A DNA stretch of 64,000 bases. Source: Hoplostethus atlanticus (taxonomy: Eukaryota; Chordata; Actinopteri; Trachichthyiformes; Trachichthyidae). The number at the start of each line of letters is the position of its first letter. Position 1 is the first letter of the stretch. The position numbers and the translations under genes are program-made. Location: contig JAXDDX010000013.1 of NCBI GenBank assembly GCA_034670405.1, forward strand, positions 1,172,501-1,236,500, given 5' to 3'. The notes beneath the pieces are model-generated. The model did no database searches and had not been told where the DNA came from. It saw only the letters and a list, made by a program, of their open reading frames with translations. Below are positions 27,903-40,849 of the stretch, piece after piece.

Positions 27903-27931
27903 CACGCACACACACACACACACACACACAC
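27903..27931. repeat. (CA)n microsatellite
   Basis: A CA run of about 14 units. A GA run of about 23 bp lies nearby at 27588-27610. Confidence 0.9.
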
Positions 27932-28403
27932 TTGCATGCATTCACATTGGGTCACTGCTGACGTTCAAATCCATACACCTTTTCCATGAAACATCTCATT
28001 CCCCGCTGATTCTGATCGCGTATCACTGGACCTGCTGCTGCTACTCTTGCTTTCCAGACTCGTGTCACTCAATCGTGAAGACGCTGGTATGTCAAAGATG
28101 AGCGGGCCACCGGAGACTCGTCCCACTGCAAAACAAACACCTCATTAAAGCCTCCTCCTATCAGGGTGAAGACTTGTTGGAACCCAGGAACCTATCTCCT
28201 GATGGGTTTTATGGCCCTCATCTATTCAGCATGAAGTAATGAAGGGAATCCCATTACGGCGATTTAATTCCACGAGAAGCTCCGTTTCATTAATAAGGCA
28301 CAAGCTCTTGGTTGAACATTAATATTTATATGTCTGTGCCTTGGATAATAAAAGCTAAGATATTTTTTACTCACCCAAGATCATCCTTAGCATCCCTCTA
28401 AGG

Positions 28404-28595
28404 CAGTGGTTCTCAATCCAGTCCTCAAGGTACCCCCTGTCCTGGAGGTTTTAGCTCTGGCCTTACTCTGGCACACCTGAACCAATTAGAGGCTTCAGGT
28501 TTTCATGATACTCTAATTGGTAGGTGTGCCTGAGTAGAGCTGGAGCTAAAACCTCCAGGACAGGGGGTCCTTGAGGATTGGATTGAGAACCACTG
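28404..28595. mobile_element. hAT-like non-autonomous foldback element (MITE)
   Basis: A 192-bp element begins CAGTGGTTCTCAATCCAGTC and ends with the matching inverted repeat (...GATTGAGAACCACTG). The two halves are nearly complementary over about 85 bp each, sharing CCTGTCCTGGAGGTTTTAGC on opposite strands, so nearly the whole element could fold into one hairpin. The flanking 8-mers CTCTAAGG and TCCTAAGG match at 6 of 8 positions, consistent with an aged 8-bp hAT target-site duplication. It has no coding capacity. The CAGTGGTTCTCAA terminus is common in fish hAT-type MITEs; that assignment is from general knowledge and was not searched. Confidence 0.75.
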
Positions 28596-29497
28596 TCCTA
28601 AGGGATATGTTCAGGGTGATATTTTTTCTATACCTGTTCAATGGCAGGCGGTACAGATAAAGCAATATCCCAACCAAAAGGCTTACCATCTCTGCAACTG
28701 CCTTTATTATTCACAATACAATATGATGCTGCTCTGGCAAGCACCAAATACCTACCGGAAAAAAGTACTAGAAAGCCCAAGGGATAAAAAAAGGCATCTA
28801 CACCTCAACCAGATGGAAATCCAATAGATTTTTCTGTGTACAGTGTCTCAGAACTTCCTCAGCTGAATCCCAATGTGAACCAAACACCAGGTTGTTGCTT
28901 CCCCCTCCCCATTCACTCCAGACTCTTATATATGTATAGGCAGGGCGACCTGACAGCTCACAATGTCCCTCCAGCATCCCTCCAGCAGGTCGGGGAGAGA
29001 GAGAGAGAGAGAGCCTTATCCCGCGGAGCTCTGTTTCAGCGCTGCGTTCGGGTGGAAAGGATTCACGGCTGACAATTAATCTGCGGGAGCCCAAACACCC
29101 CGTCGTGGCCGCCGGAGCATGACGGTGTTGGTGAAAAACAGCTCTCGCCTGATTCGTCTCCCGGCCGACAGTCTGGCCCCGTCGCCCAGAGTTTATCCGC
29201 CTCCATACGCTTCCCCCCCAAAAACTCATTAATCTCTAATGGCTTATTTCTGTGTTCCCAGTATGGCCTGTGTATGTTCTCATTAATGGCTTTTCAATCT
29301 TATGCTATAGAGCAGAAGCAAAAGTAGAATATGGCCTTTTTTTAAATTGGCTTTGGTTGGAAATTAAAAAGTGTTTGTGATTCTTTTTGTAGTTATTCGA
29401 TGTTGCTATAATCAAGTTTGAGGTCTGGTAGGCAGGATGAATGTGTGTCTGGTGAACTTCAAGCAGGTTCAAACAAATACTAAGGATTATTAGATAG
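28596..29497. other. Non-coding spacer
   Basis: No supportable gene. The largest open frame here (minus strand, 143 aa) has no recognised domain and spans a GA microsatellite at about 28997-29012, so I treat it as chance. Confidence 0.5.
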
Positions 29498-30545
29498 ATT
29501 ACATTACATTACAGGCAGTGTGTGCATTTCCTTCCTAAACAAGCATCTAAGAGCAGAACCAGTGCTAAGGTGAAAGGGCAGTAAGTTAGCTACCTACTTT
29601 TTATTTAAACAAATGAGACAAATAAGTGAAGACAAATAAGAACTTGGGGCGGTTGAACACCAGACGAGCTGCAGCTTTCTGAACAAGCTGCAGAGGTCTG
29701 ATGGCAGAGCTTCAGGTGGTGAATCGACATCCACTCCGAAATGTCTGCCAGGCATGCAGAAATGCATGCCTCCACTTGTGTGTCAGAGGAGGGAAATGTC
29801 AAGATCAGCTGGGTGTCATCGGCATAGCAGTGGTAGGAAAAGTCATGGGAGTGGATAACAGAATCAAGAGATGTTGTGTAGAGGGAAAAAAGAAGGGGAC
29901 CCAGAACCGAACCTTGCGGAACCCCAGTAGTGAGCCTGCGTGATTCCGACACTCTCAGCGTCACCTGGTAGGAGCGACCCGTCAGGTAGGATGCAAACAG
30001 GGAGAGTGCAGAGCCTGAGACACCCATCCCCTCAAGGGTGGAGAGGAGGATCTGGTGGTTCACCGTGTCAAACGCTGCAGACAGGTCCAGGAGTATCAGG
30101 ACAGAGGAGAGTTTGCTCTAGCGGCATGGAGCGACTTTGCACTGTCACTGCAAGGAGGGCCGTCTCGGTCGAGTGACCCACCTTGAACCCGGACTGGTGG
30201 GGGTCCAAGAGGTTGTTCTGGTGGAGGTACAAGGACAGTTGATTAAAGACAGCACGTTCAAGAGTTTTGGATAGGAATCGTAGAAGGGAAACCGGTCTGT
30301 AGTTTTTGACCTCAGAGGGGTCAAGTGTTGGTTTCTTCAGAAGGGGGGTGACTCTGGCAGTCTTGAAAGCAGAGGGAAAGCAACCAGACACCAGAGATGT
30401 GTTGATGAGGTGGGTCAGGAAGGGAAGGAGTTCAGGTGCAGTAGACTGAAGGAGAGGAGAGGGGAGGGGACCAGGTCAAGGGAGCATGTGGTGGGGTGGC
30501 TAGATGTAACAAGGTCCAGGACCTCGTTTTGGGAGAGGGGAGAAA
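29498..30545 (-). mobile_element. Degenerate L2-clade LINE fragment (reverse transcriptase)
   Basis: On the minus strand, translated blocks read in order through a non-LTR reverse transcriptase. These are FSPLSQNEVLDL (about 30540), KTARVTPLLKKPTLDPSEVK and NYRPVSLL (about 30300), GHSTETALLAV (about 30170), [16 protein letters not shown] (about 30070), [17 protein letters not shown] and the catalytic YADDTQLIL (about 29830). Reading frames shift near 30110 and near 30420. After SIHHLKL (about 29710) the sequence jumps to a downstream block reading [16 protein letters not shown], so the C-terminal region carries an internal deletion. The 3' end is an ATTAC-type tandem near 29498-29512 on the plus strand, as in fish L2 elements. 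It is a dead 5'-truncated copy. Confidence 0.85.
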
Positions 30546-30667
30546 AATGGGGTAGGGCAGGAGGTGGGGAGGGAAAAGATGGAGAGGGTGGTAGAGGGAG
30601 GGGTGGAAGGTGGACAGGTGTGGTTGGTGCGTGGAGCACCAGCCGGGGGGTGAGGGAAGGAGGTCTA

Positions 30668-30698
<31 letters not shown>

Positions 30699-33600
30699 GG
30701 GTAACGTCAGTAGAGAGAGTAAGGGAACCTACACATCAAGTTCAGAGAGTTGAGTTATGTTTGGGCTCCTAGACTTTCTCCCCATCACACCAGTGGAGCA
30801 CATCAGTATTTCGTAGTGATCTAATGGATTTGGAGCCTCGACGTGTAGTAATCAAAATGCCAAAAGAGAATGGTACATTAGTTATATCTGCCCGAAAAAA
30901 AAAACATGAGGATTATGGATTCTCACTCTCCCCTTTGGTTATTTGGTCTGTGGTGAAATAAACACAGTTTTATTCCAATAAACACACACATCTACACGTC
31001 CTTGTTTCAGAACAGACAATACAGTACATTTCTCAAAGACCAGTCAACAATCTTAACTTTTTCTTGTCAAAACCACCAAATTCCTACTGCTGAGCAGCCA
31101 GCATGAGGGCTGAGTGAAGGGAGGGGGGAAGGAAGACTAAAACAAATATCATGTCATCTGCCCGGCTCCATAAATTGAACCTCATGTTATCACCTAAAAA
31201 CACACAGTTCTATATTTCAGCTTGGAGTGTTTCCGTCTTCCTTGCAGTCACCTTTTACAATAGGATTAGTGCCAAACTGAGTAAAGAAAGCAGAGGAAGG
31301 GAGGATAAAAAATGGACTAGGATCAGCGCTATCACTGATGGAGCCTGAGCCCCCTGAGGGAGAACTCCTCTACATCTCTCTGTTTGATTTGTTCTCTGTC
31401 ATCTAGTCTGTAGCCAGTGGGCTGAGGGTTGTTTGCTTGGCACTACATGGCCCTTTTATCTGTCAGTTGAGAGGAAACGGCGCTGTGACCAAATGCTGAA
31501 CCCTCCTCCTCCTCCTCTGAGGGAAAGAGGCGGTGACCCGGGGGCGTCGGGCCGCCGTTGCCAGATAGCTGACGTTTACCGTTGTGATGATTGGAGCGGT
31601 GACACCGGGCAGGTTCATCCGTTGCGTTCGCCACAATACAGGACGGAAGCAGAAGCACAACCCTACACCCGCAACTCGCTCTTACCCCGGCCTTGCCTCG
31701 GCACACTTTATAAAGATGACCTATCTGCAGTACTTAAGTGAATTTAGATAGACATCGATATCCTCATAATAAAACACCTCTGTCTCACTCCAACTGATCA
31801 CTGGCTGTCAGTGTTTGGAAGGGCCTGCAGTCCCGATCGATTGGAAAATAAATTACCACCGGCAGCCCAGACCTTCACCAGAGGGCTGAGGAAAGAGGTT
31901 GAGCCTCAGCTGCAATTCAGCTGTAATCAGCCCTGTTACTTGAAAAATTATTGGGAAATACTTGCAATAATGAGGCACGCATGCAGAATGCAGGCGGGGG
32001 GGGGAAGCATACGGAAAAGCAACAGATTTGTCTTGATTTTTTTGACTCTCTCTTCGGGGATTTACTGAGACAGCTAAGTGTTTTTGATTGGCACCGGGGG
32101 CCCTCGGCCTCATTCCTCCAGTCGGCGGGCTTCTCTCCGAGTCAGCCGAGCGTGTAAACACACATCAGCTTAGCGGGCGCCGGTGCTGCCCTTTGCAGGT
32201 GCTCACTGTCAATCCGGGAGGTGCTAAAGTAAATAAAAGTCCATCGCTCTGACAACTCCGGCGAGGCTCTGACCATCTGCAGTCAGGGCCTCCTAGACTG
32301 TATGGGGTGTACGTATAAGCACAGCCACTCACACTGTAGCACTCATCAGATGAAGTAGCATTATTGAAACACACAGCAAGGACGTGCAGTTGTCAAATCT
32401 TTTAATTGATCTGGGAGCATTTGCTTCGAGTCTACCTGCTGAGTTTGCACAATTCAGTTGATTTCACTTGAGTCAGGCGGGAGTAATCAGCCTGCTGTCT
32501 TTCTGGAGTGAACCTGATTGGCTTCTTTGTAAATGAGAGGCATCTTTAAGAATGTATAAAAGACTTGAGGACGCAAGAGAGCGGTTAACAGCAGCTCGAA
32601 ACGTGAACGGCCTGGTGAAATCGTAGACGAGGAAAAGCAGACTGTTTAAATATTGACTTAACTTTGATCACAATATTCTGAGCTCATTTTGATTAACATC
32701 CATATTTAATGAAACGAACGCAGCAGACGGGAATGTGCTTCTGCAGCGGATCATTTGCTGTGGATGGGGGTGGACGTTATTAGACAGATAAAGATCGGGC
32801 CCTTATTCTATATCATAGATTATATTTGTTCATTCTTATTTCATACAAATATAGTATATATATATATATATATATATTCTGAGTTCATTTCAGTGGTATC
32901 CGCACACCTAACTACTGCATTGCAAGGCACTGTGTTTAATGGTGCTTAAATGGTGCTTGCTGACGAGTTTTCATCCATCATCAGGCGACAGCGACGGCGT
33001 ATTCTCCTCAGCAAGCATTAAAGGTGCACTGCAATGCGGTCTGCTACATGTTCTGGATGTAATAACTATAAAACCAACATATTTTATGGGCTGTGAAGAT
33101 CCCTATTATCAATTTGAAGTCTTTATGTTAATACTGGCTTGGGTCAGGTGTTAAAAGTGATATTTGCATTCACATCCTACATCTTACACACAGCTGAGCC
33201 GTCCAAACATCTGTGGTGATTTCCATGTGGGTCAGCCGCCAGCCGCATTGATGTCTGCATTAGCGTCTCCTGGCATACAGATGAGGTGGTGCAAGGGGAG
33301 CTCTGCAGCTTCTCACTAATGAGGTTGAGAAATAGCCCCACTCCGAGCAGGTAAGGCCGGACCGCCTTGACCTTTAACACCCCGTAACCATCCGTCACGA
33401 GGCGCCTGACAGATTGCAAACAACTGGCCGAAGCCCCGGCCAGATCATGCATATCATTCACTGCGGCGAGGCTCGCTGAGTCTGTCAGAGAGGCCATCAG
33501 TCCTAAGACTGCTCTCTTTCTGTCTCCCCTCTCTCTTCCTCCAGGGAGCGATATCATGTATACAGTTGTTTTCATCATTTATCAAAAACTAATACAATTT

Positions 33601-35622
33601 TTTACTCAGTTGATACTTTTTATTGAAGAATTCATTATTTAGAATGGATAAATCAACATTTTTCACATTTTGCTCATTTTAAATTGAAATATATCTGAAT
33701 ATCTTGTTTGCACACCACTTGGTAGGTTTCCTCAACTTGCTGTCACCATGTATTTCATTCACACATAAACACATGTATGCTCCTAATACACAGCGTGAGT
33801 TGTCTTTTAACAACTATATACCAGATATTTCTAAATTCACATGGTCCTCTGTGTTATTATCACTACTGCTAGCGCTTTTACTTTGAAAAATATTTGAATA
33901 TTGTAGTCTTCCAGTGTTCATATGAACTGGAGGCCCACTTCACTAGTCTGGCAGCATCATGAGTCTTTATAAGGTTCATTCCTCTTGGCTAATGGATTAG
34001 CTCTCATGTCACCTCGAGTATAAGAACTGTTTGTAAAACTTGCACAGGATATTTATGGGTGATTTCTGAAGATTGTAAAATATAGTATTTGGACGCCACA
34101 GCCTTGATCAATAATACTATTACCCATAACAGCATGGTTATGGTCACAAGTGCTGCCAAACATTCAATAAAGCATGACCTTCACCAAGGGCCCTGGCGTG
34201 GTCCACACCAACAAAACAATTATCACCACTCGTTTCCACCATACGTCATTGTTTTATCAAATCCGCCGGTCGATGGCTGATTATAGCACCGCCTGCGTTT
34301 TACACACCTCTCATCGCGGCGTAAGTCAATACAGATGCTAGCCACATTATAGCCATCATAATAATGCAGCGGAGGCTTAGGATATGAGTTAATGTCTCTC
34401 TTTTATACAAGCCTGTTAAAAATTATGTCAAATAAGAGCTGATGTTTTATTAACTTCATTTATGTGAAACCAAAATGTTGTGGCATGTTGGGAGTGAGGA
34501 GCCTCTCAGCCTCTCTGTCACCGGATGTGACATTCATTAGATTGAGGCCGTCACAACATGAGACATTTTTGAAAAGAAAAAAACGGCAACAAAGACTTCA
34601 AACGTGACATTGTTCTCTCTCTCATATCGACTCTGAACCTGTGAGTGGAGAACTTCAGCCAGGCCCCGGGACAGTCGCGTTATACAACCGCTATCATCAA
34701 ACGGCTTCAGAGTGAGTTTTGCTGCGTGCGTCTCATCTTCCATAAAGCAACCGGAGTGATAAAAAAGAAGAAGGTCTCTTATCGCTTTCTCCGCTCTCCG
34801 TCCACGTCCTTCCATTTAATGAGGCTGCTCTTCTCCTCTTTTATGGTCGTGTTAAAACATGTCAAGGCGTAAAAAAAAATTATTACACCTCATTGTCGTG
34901 ACATTTAAATGCAAGCACGCCTTCAAAGTCATCCGGGGACGCGTTTTCTCTCCCTGCAGAAATGTCAGACTAATAAGGTACAAACAGCCGCCGTAATCCG
35001 ATGCAATATACATCTTTAAGACACAATCGATGTAGACAGCAACATGTCTGAGTGTCTCTTCCCAACTGAACCCACACACGAGGGAGTAGGAGGGAACAGG
35101 CTGGTTACTGGGAGGAATGGGCAATGGGAGCTTTAATGCTTGATAATAAGCATCACTCCGTCACTTTCACCAGGTCACGGCGGGAACATGTGTCCCTGTG
35201 TGGCTCCACTTACATTCATAGCACGTTGCCAATCGTGCAGGAACCACTCGACGCTACAAAACAATCCCAAGAAAAGTGTTTTTGACGTGATTGACAAATC
35301 GTCTGGCGCTCCACGCAGGTTAAAATACATGCTACGAGTTTAAGAAGAAAGCCACACAATGGGCAATTATTGGAAGAAAGGTGAACAGTGCCGTAGAACC
35401 ACAGGACCCCCCCCCACACCCTCTTCCATGTGTCAACACTAATAGATAGCTGTTGAGCTCTCAGGGTGGCGGGGTGTTTTCACCAAGGGACAAAAGGTTG
35501 CTGGGATAAAGTGGAGCTGTGCAGGGTTGGGATGTGGTGTGATGACAGAAGAGATGTGGGTGTCGGCGGTGGTGTCGGCGGCAGCTGTGGCATTGATGGT
35601 GCCGGGGTGTGTTTGTGTATGA

Positions 35623-35623
<1 letters not shown>

Positions 35624-35661
<38 letters not shown>
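35624..35661. repeat. (GT)n microsatellite
   Basis: A near-pure GT run of about 19 units. It causes a Cys-Val-rich spurious open frame. Confidence 0.95.
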
Positions 35662-35664
<3 letters not shown>

Positions 35665-36988
35665 AGCAGGGACCTCTGCAGTGCTGCTGACTGCCCAGAT
35701 TAAAGGATTATTGCCTTCGCGGCCGCTTCGACACCTTTAAGTCAGTAAGACAGTTCCAATCCTTTTTCCCCCCATGGCTAAGATAGAAAAATATTAATAT
35801 CGTATTACTATTGTTACACCACCTACTGACTGAGGTAACAGTGAGTGGTGTGTGCAGAATGTTAACTAATGGTCAGGTCACACCAATAACCCCAAACCCT
35901 CGTCAAGATAAACCAAGTGATCCTCATGTATCTGTTCACCCACACCCTCGCCTCCATCACCCCCAATACAAGCAGACACTGACAAATGCGCGTGCACACA
36001 TAGAGGACTTGTAGGGGTCAACGGGGGGATTGTGCAGCCCAGTACAGCCACCCACACCTCATATATACGCCCCGCCACACAGGCAGGGAGGCAGGGTATC
36101 CGTCTCCCAGAGCAGCTCTTAATATCACGTGACAGAGGCCCTTTGGGTGTCATACCGGAGGCAGCCAGCACATCCATCTGAGCCCTAAAGAGACCCACGC
36201 CTCCCTTTAGTAGAAGCCGGAAACCAATTTATCCTGGAGAGCAACACCGCGGAAAGGCCTGTGGAGATTGCGGTTGGTCATAATGCAGGTGATGAGCACA
36301 ATCAAATTTGGTCGAAAGCCCCCGCCGCATGCTCAGCGGGACTCCGAGCTCCCAATAACGTCACTCTGCCTCCTGATCGTCCACAGCGAGATCCCTGGCT
36401 TCGCCCACCCCCCGCAGCCTCTCGTGTCATGCCAGAGTGGATTTGACACATCGGTGGTGACAAGCGCGGCCCCGGCCTGATCTGCCGCCACCACGGGCCA
36501 AATGACCCACATGGAGATGGTCAATGCATGACCCTGACAGTCACCGCCACAAAGATCCGACTCACCCGGGGTCTAACAACCGAGGCCTCTGATCTGAATC
36601 AGACCTCACAATTTTGACAATTTTAAGCCTGCAGAAAGGGAGCGCCACTTCAAGATGACAGGAAAAGCTGAGAAGATTAAAAAAAAAACAGTAACATGCA
36701 ACTCAATTCCAGCAGAAAATGATTGTGAGCAATTCCCTCATACCAGGACTATTTCTTGACTCTATACCATTTTGATACCATAGTGCAATGAAAAACAAAA
36801 CTAATAAAGATTTGGGTCATCACAGGTGGCTCTCCGTTGCTGAGGAGGGGAGGCTGGGTGGGAGGAAATGGGAGAGAGAGAGGGAGAGCAGCTGTGTTGG
36901 GGTGTATTGCACTGTCCCTGTCAGGCCTGGCTTATTGAATTGATGTCACTCCTTTAAACTCCATTGGGTGCGTGACTTGGGTTGGATG

Positions 36989-37004
36989 ACTGTGTGTGTG
37001 TGTT

Positions 37005-37048
<44 letters not shown>

Positions 37049-37205
37049 TTGCTGTAATATTGATAACTATGGTTTCCCTGTGAGTCTGGAGGGCCTGGCA
37101 ACCTTCTAGAGACTCAAGGAGGTTTCTGAGCCCCAGGCTTTGCACTCGCCACTCCAACAAGATCGAATGCACACTCAAGTCGGCACATGTGTGTGTTTGT
37201 GAACA

Positions 37206-37245
<40 letters not shown>
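36989..37245. repeat. Cluster of GT and GA microsatellites
   Basis: A GT run (about 36989-37012) passes directly into GA (37013-37048). A second pure GT run of about 38 bp lies at 37208-37245. The His-Thr-rich open frame on the minus strand across this stretch is an artefact. Confidence 0.9.
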
Positions 37246-37248
<3 letters not shown>

Positions 37249-39439
37249 GTGTGCAACACTACCCCTCCCACACACCTCCAAATACAGCTCTAAAATGGCG
37301 GCCAGGGATCGGTGTTAAAACTCTCTCACTTGTAAAAACGTCCTTTCTTTTTTTACTGCATCGGGCCTCGCGGTCTGTCTCCGTGAGATTGTTGTCAAAA
37401 GGTTCTCAGCCATTACCAAAGGGAAAAATCAATATGTGATTGAAAAGGTAACTGGTCCTTGGTGAGAGCCCCTTGCAGGCCCCTGGTGAAATTGTGCATT
37501 TAATCCAATTTATATGGAGGCCTCAATTCATGTGTGAAAGAAGCTGAAATGAAAGCGTCCTCTGATGAAATGGATGTGCTATTTCCCTTTTGACGACGGC
37601 GGGAGGATCTCACTGCTCATAAGTCACCATGTGAAGAGCATGAAAATGATTTGTCGACGTGTCACAACTATTTTACTCTGAAAAGATCAAATGTTGATAC
37701 GGCGTGAAGTGTAATTCAGTCCCGGTGCCCTCGTCCCCCCTCTCGTTCTTTCTCTCATCTTATCAGGGTAGCAATTACAGTTAGAGCTCAACTCCGAGAT
37801 TAATCTGGTAATATCACACGGACTCGGCCGCTGCCTGCTTATTGTCGTCTTTTCACTGCAGCAGATGCAACGTTCAACGGGACATTTAATATTATTACCT
37901 TTTGCCGATTCTGCTCCGTCACAGTGAAGCACCGTGGGGACGATCAGCATGTTGCAACACTGGATAAGCAGATGTGCTGTTTCTTGCATGATGCAGCAAA
38001 ATGCTAAATACATTGATGCACCGCTACTGATGGTGCATTAATGAAACAGAACAGAGGACACACAGTGGTTTTGCACTTTCAGTCCATGCATTAATAAAAT
38101 CTCTTCCTCCCTCTCTCTCTCTCTCTTTCTTCGCCTCCCTCCCACCCCTCCTTCCTCTTATGAACCACCATAACTAATGGCCCCTCTGTTCACTAGTTAC
38201 TGTCCAGCCTGGCTGTATAGCACAGCAGAGTAATAGACTATTGACATTTTGCAAATAGGTTTATACGAGGGTGAAATAAATATGACACTGTTATTGCACT
38301 AACACATTTTAATATGCCTGCTAAGCCGCAGTGATCGATTCTCTACCCACGGAGAAGAAATCTACCCACGGAGAGCATTTGTAGGCGAGGTATTCAGAGT
38401 TGCGTCACTTTCCCCCCTCACAGCTCTTGTCAGCGCGATGTCAGACCGGTCCTGATGCTGTCTGCCGAGGTATCAGTCAGTGAGACAGGTCTGACCGCGA
38501 TTGTTTTTGCTGTGTGTTAGTTGCCTGTACTCATTAGATGCTGAAAGATTGACAGGCCTCTCCACCCCAGCCCCGCCAAGTGAAGCCCTGTGAGCACTAG
38601 CAGGTCGTGAGCAATAATGAATCACTATTAGCCTGGGTCACACCGGCTGACAACCAATTTAAGGTGCAGGAGAGGCTGCAGACGATCACGTCCAGGTAAA
38701 TGTCTAACTGCTCTATCTGGTATTCCCTGAGGACATATCAGCAGATAAGACAGATGATATCTTACATCCTGATATTTGTCTTTTTAGCTGGAGTCATTTA
38801 GTATTGCATTTAGATGTAAAGCAACAAGAACACAAGATCCTCTTCTGTGTTTTAGCAGAAAGTTCAGCATCCTATGTGCCTCAAGTCGCAGGTGCTTGAC
38901 TTCGCCATAACTGAGGACATTCTGACATCTAGTGGTGTTGTGTATTTACAACACCAGCAAAATGTGCTCACTGGTTTCATTTCATGACGAAAAAAGGTGT
39001 TTTTCAGCTTTTACTGTGCCCAGAGTCTGCAGAAGAGATCTCAAAACACGGCGATGGCACTAGTTGTTCCTGCTTTCTGCCAGTTTCCTGGATTTGGAAC
39101 AGAGTAGGACAGCTGGAGGATCACTTGTAACAGTTGTGTGTGTGAATGGAAACCAAATCTCTCACCTGCCCCATATGCTATGGAAACCAGTAGTTCTCCA
39201 TTGCAGTCACAGTTTAGTTCCTACAGCATAACCGGGATACCAGAGATGATGTGAGGTGTCCTGTGTGTAGGAAAGACTGATGGGTGAACCCTTTACTTGG
39301 CATGTTGCTCAAAAGCATTATGAGGCAGCATAAGCATGATTATAAACATGTTATAAGTGCATTATAAGACACACAATGAGCAAAAACTCAGCTAAATATT
39401 GTTCAGTGTATTTGGATTATGTTCCACTTAAACATTTCA

Positions 39440-39660
39440 TCTTTGTTTTCCCGCTCTCGGCACCCTGACCGTCCTGGAAGTGGGATCCCTCTCTACGTGG
39501 TCCTTGCCAAGGATGAGGTTTTCATGGGAGTTTTTCCATTGAGGGTCTAATGTGCGGGGTGTCCTTTTCATTTCTTGTCTCACAATGTGGCGTTGTGAAG
39601 CCCTTCCGGACTGTAAGTGTGCTTAAGGGTTATATAAATTTTGCTTTGACTTTAAGTTGA
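39440..39660. mobile_element. Degenerate 3' tail of a fish LINE (probably RTE-type)
   Basis: The segment contains the ordered landmarks CCCTCTCTACGTGGTCCTTG, GGGAGTTTTTCC, GAGGGTCTAA, TGTGAAGCCCTTCCGGACTG and GGGTTATATAAATTTTGC. These resemble the 3' untranslated end of a widespread fish non-LTR retrotransposon ending in a TATATAAAT and TTTGACTT-type tail. No coding part is present. The family assignment is from memory of the motif order and is tentative. Confidence 0.5.
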
Positions 39661-40634
39661 ATATGTTTGTGATGCCCTGTCATAAAATAACACTTTATTG
39701 ATGAACCTTCCAGAAGGCAAGTGAAACAATTCCTTTATATTATCCTTTTCCAGTCACATGTCAAAAAAGCACAGGGGCCATGAATGCTCTCTAGCTGGAG
39801 ATGATGAAGCTCAATTAAAACTTTTGGAAGTTTCCAGTTTACTTATTGGCCTAGTTAAGACAGACCAGCCCTTAAATGAACGGTAACAGGTTTGATTCTC
39901 ACATCAGCCAGAGTGTCCATCAATATCAGCGTCCTGTCAAAGTGTCCTTCAGCAAGACACTGACCCTGACTGCTTCATTAGACAGATGCCTAAAATGGAA
40001 ATGTGAAATATCAACATTATAAAACGATCATATTATGATTAATACCACTGCCAAGCACTTACTGGGGTGAAAGCGAGGCTGTGGTCTTTTGTAAAACTTT
40101 GCAAGACTATTCTGTATTCTGTCTCCTCATTTTTGTGACTTGTCTAGCAAGGTAAACTCTCCTCACACCAAATCCCAACAACAAACTCTATATGACTCAC
40201 ACCAATTATGAGTCACACAAATATTAACTCGATGTTATATTTCCCCCACTGCCCATTCCATACAAATAAACTATTATCCTCAGGCACGCTTTAGTGGTGA
40301 ATCGTGACTGGTCATCTTTTCCTATGTGTACGAAATAGCACTTGTTATCATTACCAAAGGCCTTTAAGTGAAAAGTTGGCGGGAAGACGCCTGAATGTGA
40401 CTACAATAAGTTCTGTGTTCCTTTCCAAAAGGGCTGCTGAGAGCGCAGCACGCTCTAATCAGGGATCATAGGCCTCAACACAGCATGTATCGAACTTCAA
40501 GCCATTGATGACCTAACCCGTGCAACATGCTGTGAAGAGGAGGAAGTCTTCCATACAATCAGGAGAGGTCTCTACTTAATGTGTGTGATTCTGAGGGCTA
40601 CAATCAAGGATAATGTGGAGACCGGAGAGCGGGG
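39661..40634. other. Non-coding spacer
   Basis: No supportable gene, RNA gene or repeat family was recognised here. Confidence 0.5.
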
Positions 40635-40849
40635 CAACTGGTCAAAGTATTTTTTTTTTTTTAAAGTATATTTTTTTGGTCTTTTATTGAGAGAGAGATA
40701 GTGAGGAAGGTATGGGAGAGAGAGGGGAGGACATGCAGCAAATGACCGAGGGCCGGATTCGAAACCTGGTCGGCTGCGGGAAGGACTGAGCCTTATGGTA
40801 CGCGCCCTACGCGGTGAGCCACCGGTGCGCCCCGCAAGTGGTCAAAGTA
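40635..40849 (-). mobile_element. tRNA-derived SINE with target-site duplication
   Basis: On the minus strand the element starts GGGGCGCACCGGTGGCTCAC at about 40834. It has an RNA polymerase III A box (TGGCTCACCGC, near 40811-40821) and B box (GGTTTCGAATCC, complement of 40755-40766), then a body with GGTCATTTGCTGCATGTCCT, a CT-rich stretch, AATAAAAGACC and an A-rich tail near 40650. Direct repeats flank it: CAACTGGTCAAAGTA at 40635-40649 and CAAGTGGTCAAAGTA at 40835-40849, one mismatch in 15. This is the target-site duplication made by LINE-driven insertion. Good preservation suggests a fairly recent insertion. Confidence 0.9.

Larger units (their letters stand above)
5679..28403. other. Long non-coding region (ptn upstream / first intron)
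   Basis: No supportable coding exon was found on either strand across this 22.7 kb. The open frames present are short, carry no recognisable domain and often overlap CA/GT or CT tracts. Vertebrate ptn genes are known for a very long first intron and distant 5' UTR exons, so part of this is probably ptn intron 1 or cis-regulatory DNA. That is inference from position. Visible structure is limited to microsatellites, homopolymers and one 50-bp local duplication, listed separately. A CRE-like TGACGTCA lies near 7061-7068. Conserved non-coding elements may be present but cannot be recognised without comparison to other fishes. Confidence 0.5.
30546..39439. other. Long non-coding region with simple repeats
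   Basis: No coding exon could be supported on either strand. Microsatellites include GT at 30668-30694, TA at 32852-32877, GT at about 35624-35661, a GT/GA compound at about 36989-37048 and GT at 37208-37245. A 14-bp motif (TCTACCCACGGAGA) is repeated at 38342 and 38361. The many short open frames lack domains. By position this belongs to the region between ptn and the TRIM gene, perhaps still ptn first intron. Conserved regulatory elements are possible but not demonstrable from one sequence. Confidence 0.5.
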
